Shown: positions 1 through 14,129, numbered from the stretch's first letter. The stretch is DNA of 64,000 bases from Pempheris klunzingeri (GCF_042242105.1 NC_092032.1:11829915-11893914); one strand, 5' to 3'. Translations and numbers: made by a program. Notes: generated from the sequence alone by a model not told the origin.

Positions 1-562
1 TAAGGTCCTCTGTGACGTAAACGTATATCGTATGAAATCACCCAATTTAAACATAGTCCACCAGTTAGCCGGTGGTCTTGCAGCCTGTGTCATCCACTGT
101 CTCCACTAGTGTTGGAGGTTTTCTGCTGACTTTTGATCCAGGGTGAATTCAGCCAAACAGGATTACTTTTCCATGGTTTTTCTTTTGTGAAAGAATACAC
201 ATCACAGGCCGGATAAAAGTTCTCTATGAGCTGTGACCATGGTGCAAAGTCATTCGCACTCTCACTGTCTGTCTCCACAGCTCTCAAATGTGCTTAAAGG
301 ATAAGATTTAGAAATAGTTCTTTCCATATCATACCGCTGCTTTCATGTGAAAATCCTCCTCACAGGTTTGGATTTTTTTTTTATTTGTTCGTTTCAGCCA
401 AAGGAGCTCTGTCCTCTTTACTGAGTTGATTCTTTGATTTTTTTTTCTCCAAGTTAAAGAAAAATTGACATTTTGGTCTTGCAGGAGCATGTTAATCTGA
501 CATTGTGCAACTGGCTGAGTCCCACCTGAGGTCACAGGGTAGCTAATGCAGAGTGCAACATA

Positions 563-883
563 CAGTGGTGGAGGAAGTGCTTTTACTTAAGTAAAAATGG
601 CAGTACCACAGTATAGAAATACTCCATTGCAAGTAAAAGTCATCTACACAAGGAGCATCAAAATATACTTAAAGCACTACAAAAGTACTCACTATACAGG
701 ATGGCCCATTTTATTAAAATGTGGTATTAATGGATTATAATTACTGATTTTCATGTTGCTGCTTGCGGGGCTAATTTTATATACTGTCAGTAAAACAATA
801 ATTACTCTGTACTCAATTACTTGAGTACAGTGTAGGTACTCAAAGTTGTGCAGTATTGGAGTAAATGTACTTTTCCACCACTG
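563..883. mobile_element. Nonautonomous DNA transposon (MITE) with TIRs
   Basis: The segment starts CAGTGGTGGA and ends TCCACCACTG, a perfect 10-bp terminal inverted repeat. Its interior has the 'acttaagtaaaa ... gagtaaatgtactttt' composition of a very common teleost hAT-like MITE. It is 321 bp long with no coding capacity. The flanking 8-mers (gcaacata and gtaataat) are not identical, so no clean target-site duplication remains, which suggests an old copy. Confidence 0.75.
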
Positions 884-1487
884 GTAATAATGCTAGTAAT
901 GTAATAGATCTCATTAATGGGGGATTGCTCATGACATTTTGCAAAGGACCTTAAATCCAAACAATTTAATTTTAATTTCTGTTTTGATAATGTTTTCCAT
1001 TTGCAGTAAGAAAATAGTAATTTCATTCATTTTTATTCATTTTAACCTGTTCTGGATTACAGTCATCCTGCGGAGGCTTCATCCCGCTTATGATCTGTGT
1101 TGGATTTTGCATTTTGGAAATTTTGCAGTTTGTATGTGTTAACTTTAATGTGACTCTTTGTAATTTCCTCTACACTACCATTATGGCCAAGTCTCTCTTG
1201 TAAAAAACGTAAGGTTTCTCCTCTGACTTTCAATTAAACAAATAAATACAATAAAATAAATAAATTCCTATTTCTGTCCCTGTCATTTGTGACTGCACCA
1301 ACAAGCTATTACCGATTTCTGGCATGTATGGCCTAACGTGCTTTCTCCGTGATGTCAGTAATTCAGATGCATCTGCAGCAGGCGATGCCCTTGGACATGG
1401 AAGTACACTTTGAGTGTTACTATAAAAATCTCTTCAACACAGGGAGAAAAAATCTATACGCAAGGGGTGAACTTTAAAAATTCAGGT

Positions 1488-1567
<80 letters not shown>

Positions 1568-1574
1568 CCTACCT
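1488..1574. repeat. (TCTA)n microsatellite
   Basis: About twenty near-perfect ATCT units, decaying to CTAC at the right end. Confidence 0.95.
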
Positions 1575-3571
1575 TTCGATACTGGATGAATACAGAGACA
1601 AACAGAATTAGTAGTTTGCGTTATTCAAAGGGCTAAAAAGAGCATTCATGCCACATATTTAAGCCTATATAGTGAAAACAAGCACATGCAGCAGGAATAT
1701 TGCATTTGTTCTATATATTGAGGCTTTCTCACTGTTTTTAGGGATATGTAGTATGTTTAATGTCTCACAGCTATATTGCATGTTTTCACAGAGAAAAATG
1801 TTAGTCATGTGTGGATCCGTGTGCTTCTATTTGTTATCTTCATCTTTAAATACCTACTGACTGGTGGCCACCATGATCCAGGAATCAAAACGTGGAAAGA
1901 AAGGACATTCATTCATGCAAAAACTCACCCGAGGCTTGAAACTTGCTTCTCCTTCCAAAAGTTGACCCATCAAAGAAAAGGTGAGATCGCTGGAGGGCCA
2001 CATATAGAAAGGAGGACAAAATAACCTCATCAGCACCATCTTGGCATAAATCTGACGTGATTAGCTGCTGACAGTTTGCCTGCGTATAGTTGCTCTATTA
2101 TTACATACAGTTCTTTGACCTGCTTGGCTGGAGGACAGATAAGCTGTTTTTTATAACACATTTCTTCCAGGATTTTGATGATCTGTCTGTTGTCTTCAAT
2201 AAAAAAAATATGCTTTATTTTTCTGTGCTTTACATCAGACAAGCGGGTGCTTTCCCAGAGGGAGGGAATAAATGATTGAGCATGTAGAAGAGGTTCAACG
2301 TGTCACTGAGGCATACAGGAGGCTTAGAAATATTCCCCTGAACATAGAGCGAACTATAGATCCATTACTGTGGTAAATATCATGGGTAACAGCTTCACGT
2401 GACATGATTTCTCTAAGAGGAATCAATAAAAGGGACAGTCTGTCCACTTTAACCCTAAACTGCTCGTGCAAAAAAATCCACATGACCGAGCTGTTAGCTG
2501 ATAGGCTTAGGCACTTTTGTAGATTGCATTCACCACTTCCTGTTTCAATGGCGGAAGGGAAATGAGCTTCCTCCTGGTGAACAGAGTTTAGTTGGTTGAC
2601 AGTTAAGGTCAGAGCCCTTATTGATCTGCTGTGGTTGGGACAGAAACACCATTTGGTCCTGTGTAATGCCTCACAGTCACCTGCTGCTCCCAAACTACCG
2701 CCTGCTCCGCGTGGTACCTCACACTCTGGGAAGGACAAGCCAGAAGATAAACGGCATCATCTGGGTTTTTTTGGCAGTGTAGACGGGCATCAGCAAGAGC
2801 TTCACTTTGCTGTGTCTCTTGTATTCATTTCAAACCTTTAAAATCATGAGAAGGTGTGTTTAGCTGTGGCAGGTATTACCCAACACTCGGGAGCCAGGTC
2901 ACAGTGGGTGTGCTGTTTGCAGGTGAGCAGGAATCACAGCTGTGGTCTCCAGGAAGTGCACACCCCCTTTGTCCAGCTGACGCGAGAGAAACAGTTCAAC
3001 TGCTCCCCAAAACCTGGCTGGGTTCCTAGAACCAACACGGTATGGAGGGAGTCCTTGAGATATCATTCCTCCACATTACCACTGTGTGTGTGTGTGTGTG
3101 TGTGTGAGGAGGGGGGTACACGATCATGCAAGCGAGTGCATGACGTACGTGTTTGCGCTAGTGTGTATGTGCTGCAGTGGCTCCATGCTGGATGTTGGAA
3201 CCAGACAGAGCTGGTTAGTGCCTGGTGTCATGGCAACTTCCAGAGGTCGTCCCTCAGTTTGGTATTCAGCAGCACTGTGGGGGTTTATCACGGTGACATC
3301 ATCGGATACACCCTGTACTCTGCTAAGCCAGGGCCTGCACCAGGTTGCCTCACAACTTTATGAGAATAATGATGAAGCGATTAAAAAATCTTTTCGTCTT
3401 CCTCATCACCAGCTGGCATTTGTGTCTTGGAAGAAGAAGGTGTGGAAGAAAAAGGATAATACATGTGCTTTCTGTTGTATCAATTTTGATTCCTTTTCAT
3501 TTTTTAACTGCCCAATGTGAGTCTGACAATGTTAGATGAGTGCAGGGCTAAATCAGCAGAGTACTCTTCTC

Positions 3572-4588
3572 AAAGAATAGTTTGACACTTATGAAAGAAA
3601 TATGCTTGTGTAAAGCTGCCATCAGCAGCCAGTCAGTTTAGCTTAGCACAAAGCCTGAAAACAGGGGGAAACAGCTAGCCTGGTTGCGTACCTCTAAAGC
3701 TAATTAACACAAAAACTGAAGTGTAAAAAAACATGGCTTTATAAGGGACCGTGTGCTTCTGCTTAACTTTTGTAAAACCACAAAGTGTCATTTTTACATT
3801 TGGTTTCTGTACTAATGTAAAAAGAAAGAGATAAAGAGATATGGATTCTTTTCTTAACCTTTGGGTAAAGTCACATTACAGGATTGTGGCCCTGATTTTG
3901 TCATTTCTGAGATTTTGGAGATCGGCAACAAAAGTATCCATATCAGCGTCCGTTTGGCGCAAATCAGCGCTCCATCACTGTGTGTTGACTGCTCAAAGAC
4001 TTGATCAGAGAACTCGCTCAGAGCACTTGAATGCCTCGCAGATGCCCAAAAGATATAAAGCAGGTTAAATATCTGGTCATGTCAAGGAGCCATGCAACAT
4101 GTTACAACCAATGAGAGCAGACACGGGCTGGATAAGAGGAGGAGTCGAGGGGGAGAGATGGAAGAGCACTTCTCTCACCCATATTCTTTTCTTTTTCTTC
4201 CATGTTTGTTCACTGCAAATCACAAACAACTCAGACTGCTCATTTCTTGTAGACCTCCTGTGCCTCCATAGTCTGGAGACCATGCACACTCAGGGGATTC
4301 CTCCTCATTAAAAATCTTGTAACGTGTGACTCCCTGTCGCTGATCATGTGATGTGCAAAGCAAAATGACTTCAAGATGCCCAATTACAAGACAGAAAGGT
4401 GTGCAGTGTAAACAGCACAGCGAACTGATGACTCTGACAGTAGTTTAATGTATAGGAGCCATTCGCTGTCCTCCTCTGTGTCCAGCCTTTGTGCTAAGCT
4501 AAGCTAACAGTGATGATGGTGGCTTCATATTCAGCAGACAAATATTAGAGTCATATCAATCTTCTCCCATAATTTTCAAACTATTCCA
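3572..4588. mobile_element. Element bounded by long inverted repeats
   Basis: The left end reads AAGAATAGTTTGACACTTAT and continues to a GTTTAGCTTAGCACAAAG block near 3637-3655. The right end carries the reverse complement of the same series: CTTTGTGCTAAGCTAAGCTAAC near 4490-4510, ending CAAACTATTCC. The arms are over 100 bp with several mismatches and small gaps. The arm sequence is a widespread fish interspersed repeat, and a third partial copy lies at 10412. This is either one long-TIR element with about 0.7 kb of interior, or two copies that inserted in opposite orientation. Internal open frames are not credible genes. Confidence 0.55.
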
Positions 4589-5879
4589 TTAAAATCAGCA
4601 GAGCTGCAAAAATACTGAGCAATGCAGAGACATCATGATTAAACTGCCGTCACAGATTCCTCCAGTCTTTCACCTCATAATCATGTTAAATCTCCACTGG
4701 GCCTCATGATTTGAGAGCATCTTTAAATAGCTTGTCAGCTTCTTCTACAGCCTGTGGTATTTTTCACATACTTATAATAAGATCCCACACACACACAGAT
4801 AAAGAGAGAGAGGAGCAGAAACACCAACTTTTGCCAAACCTGTGCAGCCTAATGTGTCATCGAGCCCCTCGGGTAGAGCCTGAGAAATCCTCTTTGAAGC
4901 TTCGGTGCAGCTCCAATAATGAGGGGGCTGAGCACCGGGCCCCTACGTGAGGGGCATCCAGGGCCCTTATTGATTCCCTGTTAATTAGTCTGTAGGTGCA
5001 CATTGGCGCATAATTAGACTGATACTGAGCTTAATGAATGCAGACAGCCACTAATTCCTCAGGGGAATTGTTCACTGCAAGAAGGATGTAGAATTTGGTC
5101 AATCTGACATTATTTGGGGAAAAAGCATGATTGTTATAGACAGAATATACACAGATAAGAGCTAAACAGAATGTAGATACTTCAATGTATGCCACTGAGC
5201 AATTTAATGAACGCTTATCAGTCTATGTGAAAATGTAGCTTGTAAAAAGACAGCAAGACACCCTGATGACATAACCTTCACATGGTTTATCAAAGACAAG
5301 AGAGCTTTTAGCCACTAAGTGCTACTCAACTTGACGCCAAACGATTTGATGGCAATGGACCATGGAGAATGAAAAAAAAAGATACCAAAAGAAATTGTTT
5401 CAAACAAAATATGTGTTCTGACAAGTGACAAATTGGCCTTTTCAGAGATGCAGGGAACACATTGTGGAAGTGTCGTTGTCTCCCTTGTGGGCTGCGAGTC
5501 ATGTGTGCCGATGTTTCAAGAGCGATTTGTGGAGTCATTCGGACATTTTATCTGTCTGTTGAACTTCAAAAATTCTTAATCATTTGTGACCAGAGCTGAG
5601 GAGTGTTGAATGGGAGATGTAAGTTGGGATGTAAAGGATGATTTCAAATCAGTGACACAGAGGTTAAGGGTGCAGATGAACTTGTTTTCTGCCTTCTTTC
5701 GTCATTATTTCTACAAGCTGTTTAATCTGGTCTGACAGTGGCAACAAAGGTTTTGCATTTGTCCATTTCTCTCTCTCTAATTGGACAACCCATTAGTCCA
5801 TTTCTGGCCTTACTTGCCTTTGGGCTGGCCCATCTGCCTCAGCAGCAGGTAATGTCAACACAAGCAGTCTTTTGTTTTC

Positions 5880-6145
5880 TGGGGCTGCATAATATGACCA
5901 AAATCTCATAACCTGATATAAACGATTTTATATCCAGATAAGGATACATATCATGATATAGCACACACTAAATTCAATGAACTCTATGCATAATTTTTGC
6001 TTAAGGTGGTAACAGAGGTATATAAGCCATTAAACATTACTGGAAAAAGTGTGATTTTCAACACAACAAATACAATAATAGAGCATAAAACAATAGCTGT
6101 TACTCTATTGTCACGTGTTGTATATCGTCATGTAGCACAGCCCTG
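5880..6145. mobile_element. Degraded MITE of the 'gggctgcataatatgac' type
   Basis: The left end (tggggctgcataatatgacc) and the reverse complement of the right end (cagggctgtgctacatgacg) are related. Between them lies AT-rich sequence with ATATCG/TGATAT motifs, typical of a common fish hAT-related MITE. There is no coding content and no clear target-site duplication. Confidence 0.45.
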
Positions 6146-9100
6146 AACAGACTGAAATTCCAAGACATCCACCAGGGAATACTGCACCATTTAACAGGAG
6201 CGACTCCTCCTGTATCAGTCAATGTTGTTGAATGAGTCACAGGAGCAGTGCTCATTAGCAAAAGGGCAGAAGTCACCTTGCTCCACTCATCCTCAGGGCC
6301 ACTGTCACTTATCTGTAACAGAGAGTAAGTGTGTTGCTGGCATGCTAAACATCCCTTAATGACCAGATTCATGTCGGAGCACAGAATCTGTGATGGTAAT
6401 ATACAGTCTTCCTCTTGCGCTCATGACGGTGCCCCTCAAAGTGACTCCTGTCAGCCAGTTTGCTTTGTTCTCCAAAAAGTTGTCTGATCAATGCCGTGAT
6501 TAAATGTTGGTCACGAATCGTGCAATCCTTTGGCTTGACATGATGCAACAGTCACTAATTGCAAGCTACATTCACCCAACTGTCCTCTCTTGTAGCATGA
6601 CAGACGCCGAACAGCATCAGGATCCCAGGGGATGTTCCTGAGCTATAAATAATATGGATCACATACATCTATGCAGGGACCCTCCAGCATCGGTATGCTG
6701 TCTTTGATATGTAAATTTAATCCCTGCTTTTTTCCCCCATGCCCTAGAGTTTGAGTAAGTGAAACAATTTAGAAGAATTTCACAAAGTGTCTCAGGTTGA
6801 CAATACCCGGAAACACCTGAGGTTCCTAAAAGAACATTTGATCTTGGAGTTAAAGAATAATTTGTGTCAAACTGTTAAATTGATCAGGAGCTACTAGTCT
6901 CAAAGTTGACTGTATGTTCAGATTAATGACCTCTGACAATGATTTATAGCTAAAGCTCAGGCTAATTTGACCATGAACTGCCAACTCTCTGATTTGCATT
7001 TAAAAGCCAATCCTGGGTATTTGCAATTGGTGTACAATCTCATGAAAAACGGGATTCATACATAACAATTACAAATACAAAGGGTGAGTCATTCATTGCC
7101 CATTAGCAGAATGTGTCAGCTTTAAATGATTATTGTACATCTGCAAAGAAACATGAGGCAACTATCAGAATTCATGGCTGCAGGTGCTTGTCGTGGACAT
7201 AGTGCATCAGCAAAGAGGATGGCTAGCCACAAATGGACACTTTAAAGTGTAGTGGTTAAGTGCCTCGAATGTACAGCTTCAAATATGGGCACTAAATTGA
7301 ACCGGCACCTTTTGTCGCTCACTTTTGAAAAAACAGTAGTTTGTGACCTTCAGCATACAGAGCTTAATGGCAGGGCTGCTTTTCAGAAACCACTTTTATC
7401 TAATGCCTGTGCACAAAGAAGCAAAATCTGGTGTAAGGTGCATAAAACCTGCACCCATGAGAAATGAAAAGATCTAAACGTCAATGAACCTTTATGGGAA
7501 TTTTTGGATCTCAGTATGCAAAACAGATTTCCACCTCCTTCATCCTTCAAAGAGGGTATTTTTTTTCTAGTCAATAACCACACTTTCAGACTGTGACAGC
7601 ATCTAAAGCAGGCTCAAATCTGTTTTCAAAGCCAAGTGTGACGCTGCTCCCCTCTTAGGTGCTTGACATTATTTGGTGTTTCTGTTATTTTGTCCACACT
7701 TGCTCGGCCTCTGAGGTTAGACGTGAGGTTACGATTGGGAAATGTGGGATTCCAGCTGTCATTCTCACAAGGAAGCGAAGAAAGCTTTTAAAAGGTGATC
7801 AAAAAACAAGACTTTCATTTCCATTATATGTACTCTGCAAGTCTGTTGTGAGAATACCACACACACACACACACACTCAAATGTTCACATTTTCACTCTC
7901 TTTCCTAAACAAGCACCTCAGAGTGAAGCCAGACATCACCGCTGCTGTGCTAATTCTCAGGTTTATTTTGAATTAATTTACGAAGACAAAGCGGAGATGT
8001 ATGGCTCACTGACACTCCAGGTTCATTTGCTTATTGCCCGCGTACATGGTGTCAATAGAGAGTCATGCGGAGTGACAGCCGCGAGGCCTCAGCTCCACAT
8101 GTACTCACGGGTAACACATGATGATTCAGTGTCGCAGATGATTTACAACAGATAACCATCGCCAGATCCGTTAGGTGATTCTTTACATGCCGTTACAGGC
8201 GGGGAGGAGCGGTGCAACAAAGCGGCATCTTGATTATACTTGTGTGAACGGCCTCAGGCGATCTGCGATCTACTTGTGGTTAGTTAGGCTCCTGTTCTTT
8301 CTGCACTGTTTGAAAGTCAATGACAACCCAAGTTAAACTTAACTATGTCCACCCCGGGGCTCAGTGTTATATCACTCAACTCAATCAGGCAGATGGCTGC
8401 ATATACTTTCTCTCAGCTCAGCTTGCTTTACAAGTGTTACAAGTGTAAAGTATGGATCATTGTGAGCATGGTAGAGACACATATCTGTGCATACATACAT
8501 GTGCATGGTGGAGAACGATGGCTTCCAGCTCAATGCAGACTGAGAGATTGGTGCTGCGCCAATATCTAAATCCCTCATCTAATTAATGTTTACATAACTG
8601 TGGCTAATGTAATTCATGCTCGCCCATGTTGAGAGGGGTCAAGGAGCTTGGGGAAGCCCACCTGAGTTGACAATCGCCTGTGTGGGAGTTGTATGCACAG
8701 CCCAGTGAACTGGACACATCAGGAGGGATGGAGAGGAGAAAAAAAAAACCACTCTAATTACAAAACACAGCTTGCAAACACTGGTCACGGAGCAGTTCAG
8801 CAATCTAACAGAAAGTTCTTGGAAAAACTTGTTGAGTTCAACTTTTCACTGTGACCATAGAATATTTGTTCTCAACAGACTAATTGGTATGTAAAAATAG
8901 AGGGAAAAAACAATTAGCTATGTTAATGCATATGCTCAAATATAACGAACCTGAGATTAAATTGATTTCTACTATTTTTTTTTTACTGTATCCTGCAGCT
9001 GAACGATCTCCTGCCATCGCAAAGCACTTAGTGAGTTTTTAAAAGCCGCTGTAATTAGATTTCAAGGAATTGTGAAAGCTAATCTAAATTGCTCTCTCAA

Positions 9101-9639
9101 CAAGGCAAAGGCAACAAAGATGAACCTGAATTTTACTACACATGATTTATATATATAGATTTTTATTTTCAATGAACGTAATAAAAAAATCCTCTCTGTC
9201 AGAAAAGTGAGAATTCTCTCTTAAACACAAAGCAAGTTGTTAATATGTATATATTGTGCCACAGCACTTGGATGTCACAGCACTTGGACACGCAGGCAAA
9301 GATCAAATACTTGCCTGCAGTTGTGAAGTTACAGTAGAAAACACATCCGAAGGTTGATGTTGATCTCTTCCTCTTCATGACTGGGAGCTTTCTGAGATTT
9401 ACTGAGGGGAATGGCCGCTAAGGTGAACTGTAAGGTAAAGTAAATGCACTGCATTGCAAAGATAGAATTTTTGGATACTGGAGAGGCTTTCCTAAAGATT
9501 AAGAAGATGGTATAATGTGAACATGGCAACAAAGAGGAGATTTAGGGGCTGAGGCAGGATATGGTAAGCGGCTTAGACTACATACAGGGGTCAGTGTTAG
9601 CAAGCCAACTGAGACTGTTGAGTCTACAGATAGAGGTTA

Positions 9640-10070
9640 TCTAATTCTATCTGAGGACTCAAAAGTGCAAAACTTGGTGCCAAGAAAGGCCAAAAATAGG
9701 ATGTGTCGTGATGAAAATACACACTGAAAGCGGCAGTTGAGCAGTGAGATGCAGCACTTGAACCAAAGAAAACATAGCAGGGCTGCACAGGTCTCGCTCT
9801 TGACACTGATAATCCTGTATGGAACACAGCAAAAACAAAACAGGTAGCAGCATCGGTGCATCGCCAGCAGGATGTCCTAAGGTCTGCCAAGGTGGCTGAG
9901 GCACAGGCAGTGGATAAACTGAGGCAGTATAAAGAAGAAGAAGAAGAAGAAGAGGGAGCTGCTTGAAAATACATTGTGGGCAACCTGCGATGTGCTGCCA
10001 TCAGCGCTGAAGCTCAGGCTGTGTGGAGACCACATGTATCCTCTGGGCTCAGACAACAGCGGTGCTTAAA
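9640..10070 (+). pseudogene. Decayed coiled-coil coding relic, gene unknown
   Basis: One forward frame reads as protein-like, charged, alpha-helical sequence broken by single stops. The longest open stretch is 9778-9966 (62 codons, ending in seven Glu codons from a GAA run). The same frame upstream from about 9660 continues with Lys/Ala-rich text interrupted by stops at 9697, 9709, 9712, 9745 and 9775, several of which could be CGA-to-TGA changes. Just after the GAA run a shifted frame stays open to about 10066. I see no conserved splice sites and cannot name the parent gene; F-BAR-like coiled coils resemble it only in composition. It may be a retrocopy or dead exon, or a chance open frame. 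Confidence 0.27.
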
Positions 10071-10411
10071 CATATCAGGATGCAAAGTCTCTCACAAGGT
10101 CAATATGCTTGGCAGCATAACAACAACCTGGCAGCTGCAATTGAGAGCATATAAACAGAAACAAATTTTTTACCCTTTAGCAGTACAGAACCCTGTAAAT
10201 AAAACTTTAGAGAGCACGGGAGGAAAACGTTTGCTTACTGGGCTTAACTTACACAGCTGGGAGAGACTAGGACATCCTGATAGAGGACTGGTTGATGAGT
10301 AACAAGAAATCACAGCTTAGAAAATTGTTTGTGATAAATGTCATATAATGGCTACATGCGTGATTTTTCAACTATAGAACGTCTTAATCAAAATTCTTAA
10401 ATAATCAAATT

Positions 10412-10545
10412 TAAAGGAATAGTTTCACATTTTGAGAACTACATTTATTTGCTTTCTCTTTGCTGAGTTTGCTGAGAAGACTGACACCACTTTCATGTCT
10501 GCACGCTAAATATGAATATGATGCAGCGGCAGTTCACCTTGTTAT
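10412..10545 (+). repeat. Partial copy of the 3572/4588 arm repeat
   Basis: AAAGGAATAGTTTCACATTT starts a segment that continues through 'gagaagactgacaccactttcatgtctg' to 'taaatatgaatatgatgcagc'. The same order of motifs occurs, inverted, at the right arm of the 3572-4588 element. It is non-coding. Confidence 0.55.
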
Positions 10546-13500
10546 GGGGTGCTGAACTATTACCACGACAAGTAATATGAAGAAACTTGTTTGAGACTAA
10601 TTATATTTTAATAGTGAGCTTTAAAAGTCCTGGTTTGTGAAGTTTGTCACAATTGGACCTTTGTGTATTCCCCAAAAACTTTTCCTCTATGGGATCTTCT
10701 AAAGGAAAATATTGGTTCTGCTATATCTTAAAAGTGAATATTGGCTGATATATCATTTAAATCTAAATTTAAAAACACTTTCTGAGTGATGTTGGCATCG
10801 CTCTTAAAAATCCAGTGGTGTTTGGGCACTTGTGCAGATGAATGATTGTAGAAGGCACTGACTGTGAAAGTGTACATTTCTTGGGGGCATATATATAAAC
10901 CATGTTTGTCACAGCTTTATTACCCAAATGACAAACCTCTCTCTGTGTGCTTTCTAGATTTCCTCAAACATTACAGTTAGATTTCTGCATGAACGGCTGA
11001 GGGAGGCTTACATCAGACCGTCTGTATTGCTAAATGTTTGGATGACCTCCCATCATCACTGGATAAAGGGGGGACAGTGAAGGACAGTGCAGTTCCTGGC
11101 ACCTCTTCTCTGTCTGACAGCCTCTCGATGTTGCTCATCCCAACAAACGATGCCACTCTTGCGTCGTCCGATCACTCACGCTGATGAATTTACAAGACGA
11201 GGCTAAGCTTGCGTGTCCGACTACCTGCCACCCGTCCTTACTATACCTGCGTCTTCCTCCTCTCTGCCTCCCACTCAAGTGTTTTCTGTATCTCTAATCA
11301 TAAGCATCCGTACTGTATATTCGCTCTCCCTCTCTCTGGAGGGTTAGGCCTGATGCTGAAAGGCTTCTGACAGGAGAGCACTCCAGATTAATGTGTATCT
11401 CTGTTGATTGATTCATTACATTAGTTTTATTTGACTAGTTCAGTTGATTGATGCCAAGCTCTGGAAGCTTTTAAATTACAGCCACTCAATCGAATTAATC
11501 ACAGAGAACAAAGTTCAGTCCCGCAATGATTCTCTGACACAGTTTATGCTCTCAACAGCAATTTTATTTATTAAAAACATATTATTCATTATGCAGCAAC
11601 AAAAGCCCAAACCTCTTTTCCACAGTTTGTTAATTGTTTAGTTAGATTTCTTTCTTCTACCATTTCTTATGCCAGTCAGATTTTTGAGTGCTGCTGTCTG
11701 GTGTGATCGTCTCATTTTTGGTTTAGGCCTGGGGCCTCTGTGTGATCAGAGCCTGTTCGCTGCTCGCTGATGATCAGAGAGAAGCCGATGAGGGAACTGA
11801 GACACCTACAGAAACAGCCAGAGAAGAGGAATACTTTGCAACTTACTGTAGAAAACCCTCAGTCATCTTCTGAACTTAACCAGTAAAACAGAGGAAATAA
11901 AACAAAGGATGAGTCATTCGATTTACTCAGGGGAGGAACATGCACAGATAAGGAGGTCAGTTATGTGCAGCGTGTTTCTATTGGACAGACACTCTTCTAA
12001 TTATCTTATGATGTGATGCAGAGTAAATCAAGACAATATTCGTGTGGTCAGGTTAGTCCCTTTCTGTAAATGGGCTGTCAAGATATTTCTTGACCCCATT
12101 ACAATACATAACCCAGCCCAGCCCCACGTTACTGTTTTCCTCATTAGACTATTTTAATCTGAAAAACAACAATGCATCTCTTCCTTCACAAACACAGTTG
12201 ATTTCACTGCATCTTCACTGGCTTGCATCCTGTCTAATGTGGTGGAGGACATCCATTATGGGTGCTATAGGGCAAATGCCCAGTGCGACCATCTGAGAGG
12301 TTGTGTGCACATGGCTGTAAGAAGGGGCAGGAAGCCCACTGTTTGTACACATAGAGGGAAGGCAAGGCTTTCTTGGAAACTAGCAACTTTCAGTCACTTT
12401 GATGAAGTAGTCACCACTCTCCTTACAGACAAAGGCCTAGAAGTCAACTCTAACATAATTGGTGTCAAACATGCTTTTTATGACATGTATTGACTAAACT
12501 GGTCAATGCTGTGTGGTGATGAATGGGCATTTTTATTATGACTCAGTCTTGGCTATCCTCATGCTGAGCTCTAACTTATTTTGACAGTTTTTGTTTGAAA
12601 AAGAAAAAAAAAAAACAGCAGACATGCTTGGTTGAAGAGAGGAAGAGGACCACACTGTCTCCACCTACACTGACAGTTTTCTCTCATTAGCACTTCACTT
12701 CATAATAAACACACCTCATGTCTCCCAAAACTGACCGCATCTGCTCTTCAAAGTGTGCAAAACAAAGCACACGACTGGAAAGAGTTTTGCCAAACACATT
12801 AAAATATTACATAAGGACAAAATGGTTATATAATCACGGGCATAGCCATTTTAATCTGCATATTGGCAACTTTGCCTGGTCTGATGAGCTTGTTTTGGAT
12901 CTTAACCCAGATAAAATGTCCCCGTATAAACACATCTGAGTAAACCACTGATCGCTGTAAGACAGAGCAAAGTGACAGACATCCACAGAGACAGGAAGAA
13001 ACTCGCTCAACCATTTCAACCATAATGCCTCTGATTGTTACATGGAACGAGGGTAGCTGCGATGAAAGAAAAAGAGAGAGATTTTTAAGGTCATTGATGC
13101 TCTGAGACAAGCCAAAGTCTAAAATAAAGAAAAGCATTTGAAATGCTTCTTTTCTCTGGCTGTCTTCTGTCACATTGAGCTGTATGATAACTGTCATTGT
13201 CGACATGCATGATGTTTGTCAATCATTCTGCTCTACGGCCTGGAGTGTCTTTGTTCTCCTGCAGCTGATCACACTTTAAGAATGCATTAAGAAATGACAG
13301 ACCCAGTGTTTTGACATAAATTATGGGTTATAAATGATTCAAACCTTAGCCATGAGACTGCACAGGGAAGACACTATCAACATTATATGTTCAGATTAAG
13401 GGGCCCTTAAGAGGAAATTATTGTCAAAGTGTGTTATCAAAGAGAAAAGAAAACTGGGTTACAATCTTGGTAGAATGGCTTTGCCCTAGATTTCTCTTGA

Positions 13501-14129
13501 GATTGCAATTTTTAGTCATGTTATGAAGCGGTCAAATCTGCACAGTGGGGACATGTGCTGCCATGCATCTGAGTGAAACCTTATTTGTGCATGTCACGTA
13601 CCACTAAAATACAATAGCACTTAATGACAGGAAATCATGCGCAGAAGCAAAACATTTAGCATTCTCTGAAACAGAAATAACCCTTAAATATATATATGTC
13701 ATTTTATGAACGGAAAATATCAGGATCACATAATGAAAACTTCTTCTGCATTCTATGAACGAGCAAAGTGGCTGTAACTCATCTGACAAGTGAGAACATT
13801 TCACTTGGACTAAATAGTAAGACTGACATCCTGCATTAGTGCTAAAAAGCTTTAAAATGTTTCACTTTGAACAGCTCAGGCTACACGTTCTCGTGAATTC
13901 ATTTAAAATTCATTTAAATTCATTTAAATCTAGATGTGAACCAATGATGTGGTCAATCAACGACAACAGTCGGAGTCCTGTTAATTGTATCCTTGAACAG
14001 AACTTAAATGTAACTGATCTGAGATACAATATGTGGTACGACAATGCTTCATCCAGTGCTCAGGTTAAAAGATAATGCTGGTAATATTCTATATTTTTCT
14101 CACTTTCTTATGAATCCCATGAAAAGACC

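Noticed and set aside
1488-1574. CRISPR-like array
   Set aside because: Tetranucleotide microsatellite without spacers, in a vertebrate genome.
2295-2738. 147-codon open frame on the minus strand
   Set aside because: Composition looks random, no domain or signal recognised, no splice or promoter context; one long frame in 17 kb of AT-rich DNA is unsurprising.
2854-3520. Open frames of 169 and 144 codons on the plus strand
   Set aside because: They run through a TG microsatellite in two frames at once and have no homology that I recognise.
9624-10001. 125-codon minus-strand frame with poly-Ser
   Set aside because: It is the antisense of the GAA-rich relic; the forward frame is the protein-like one.
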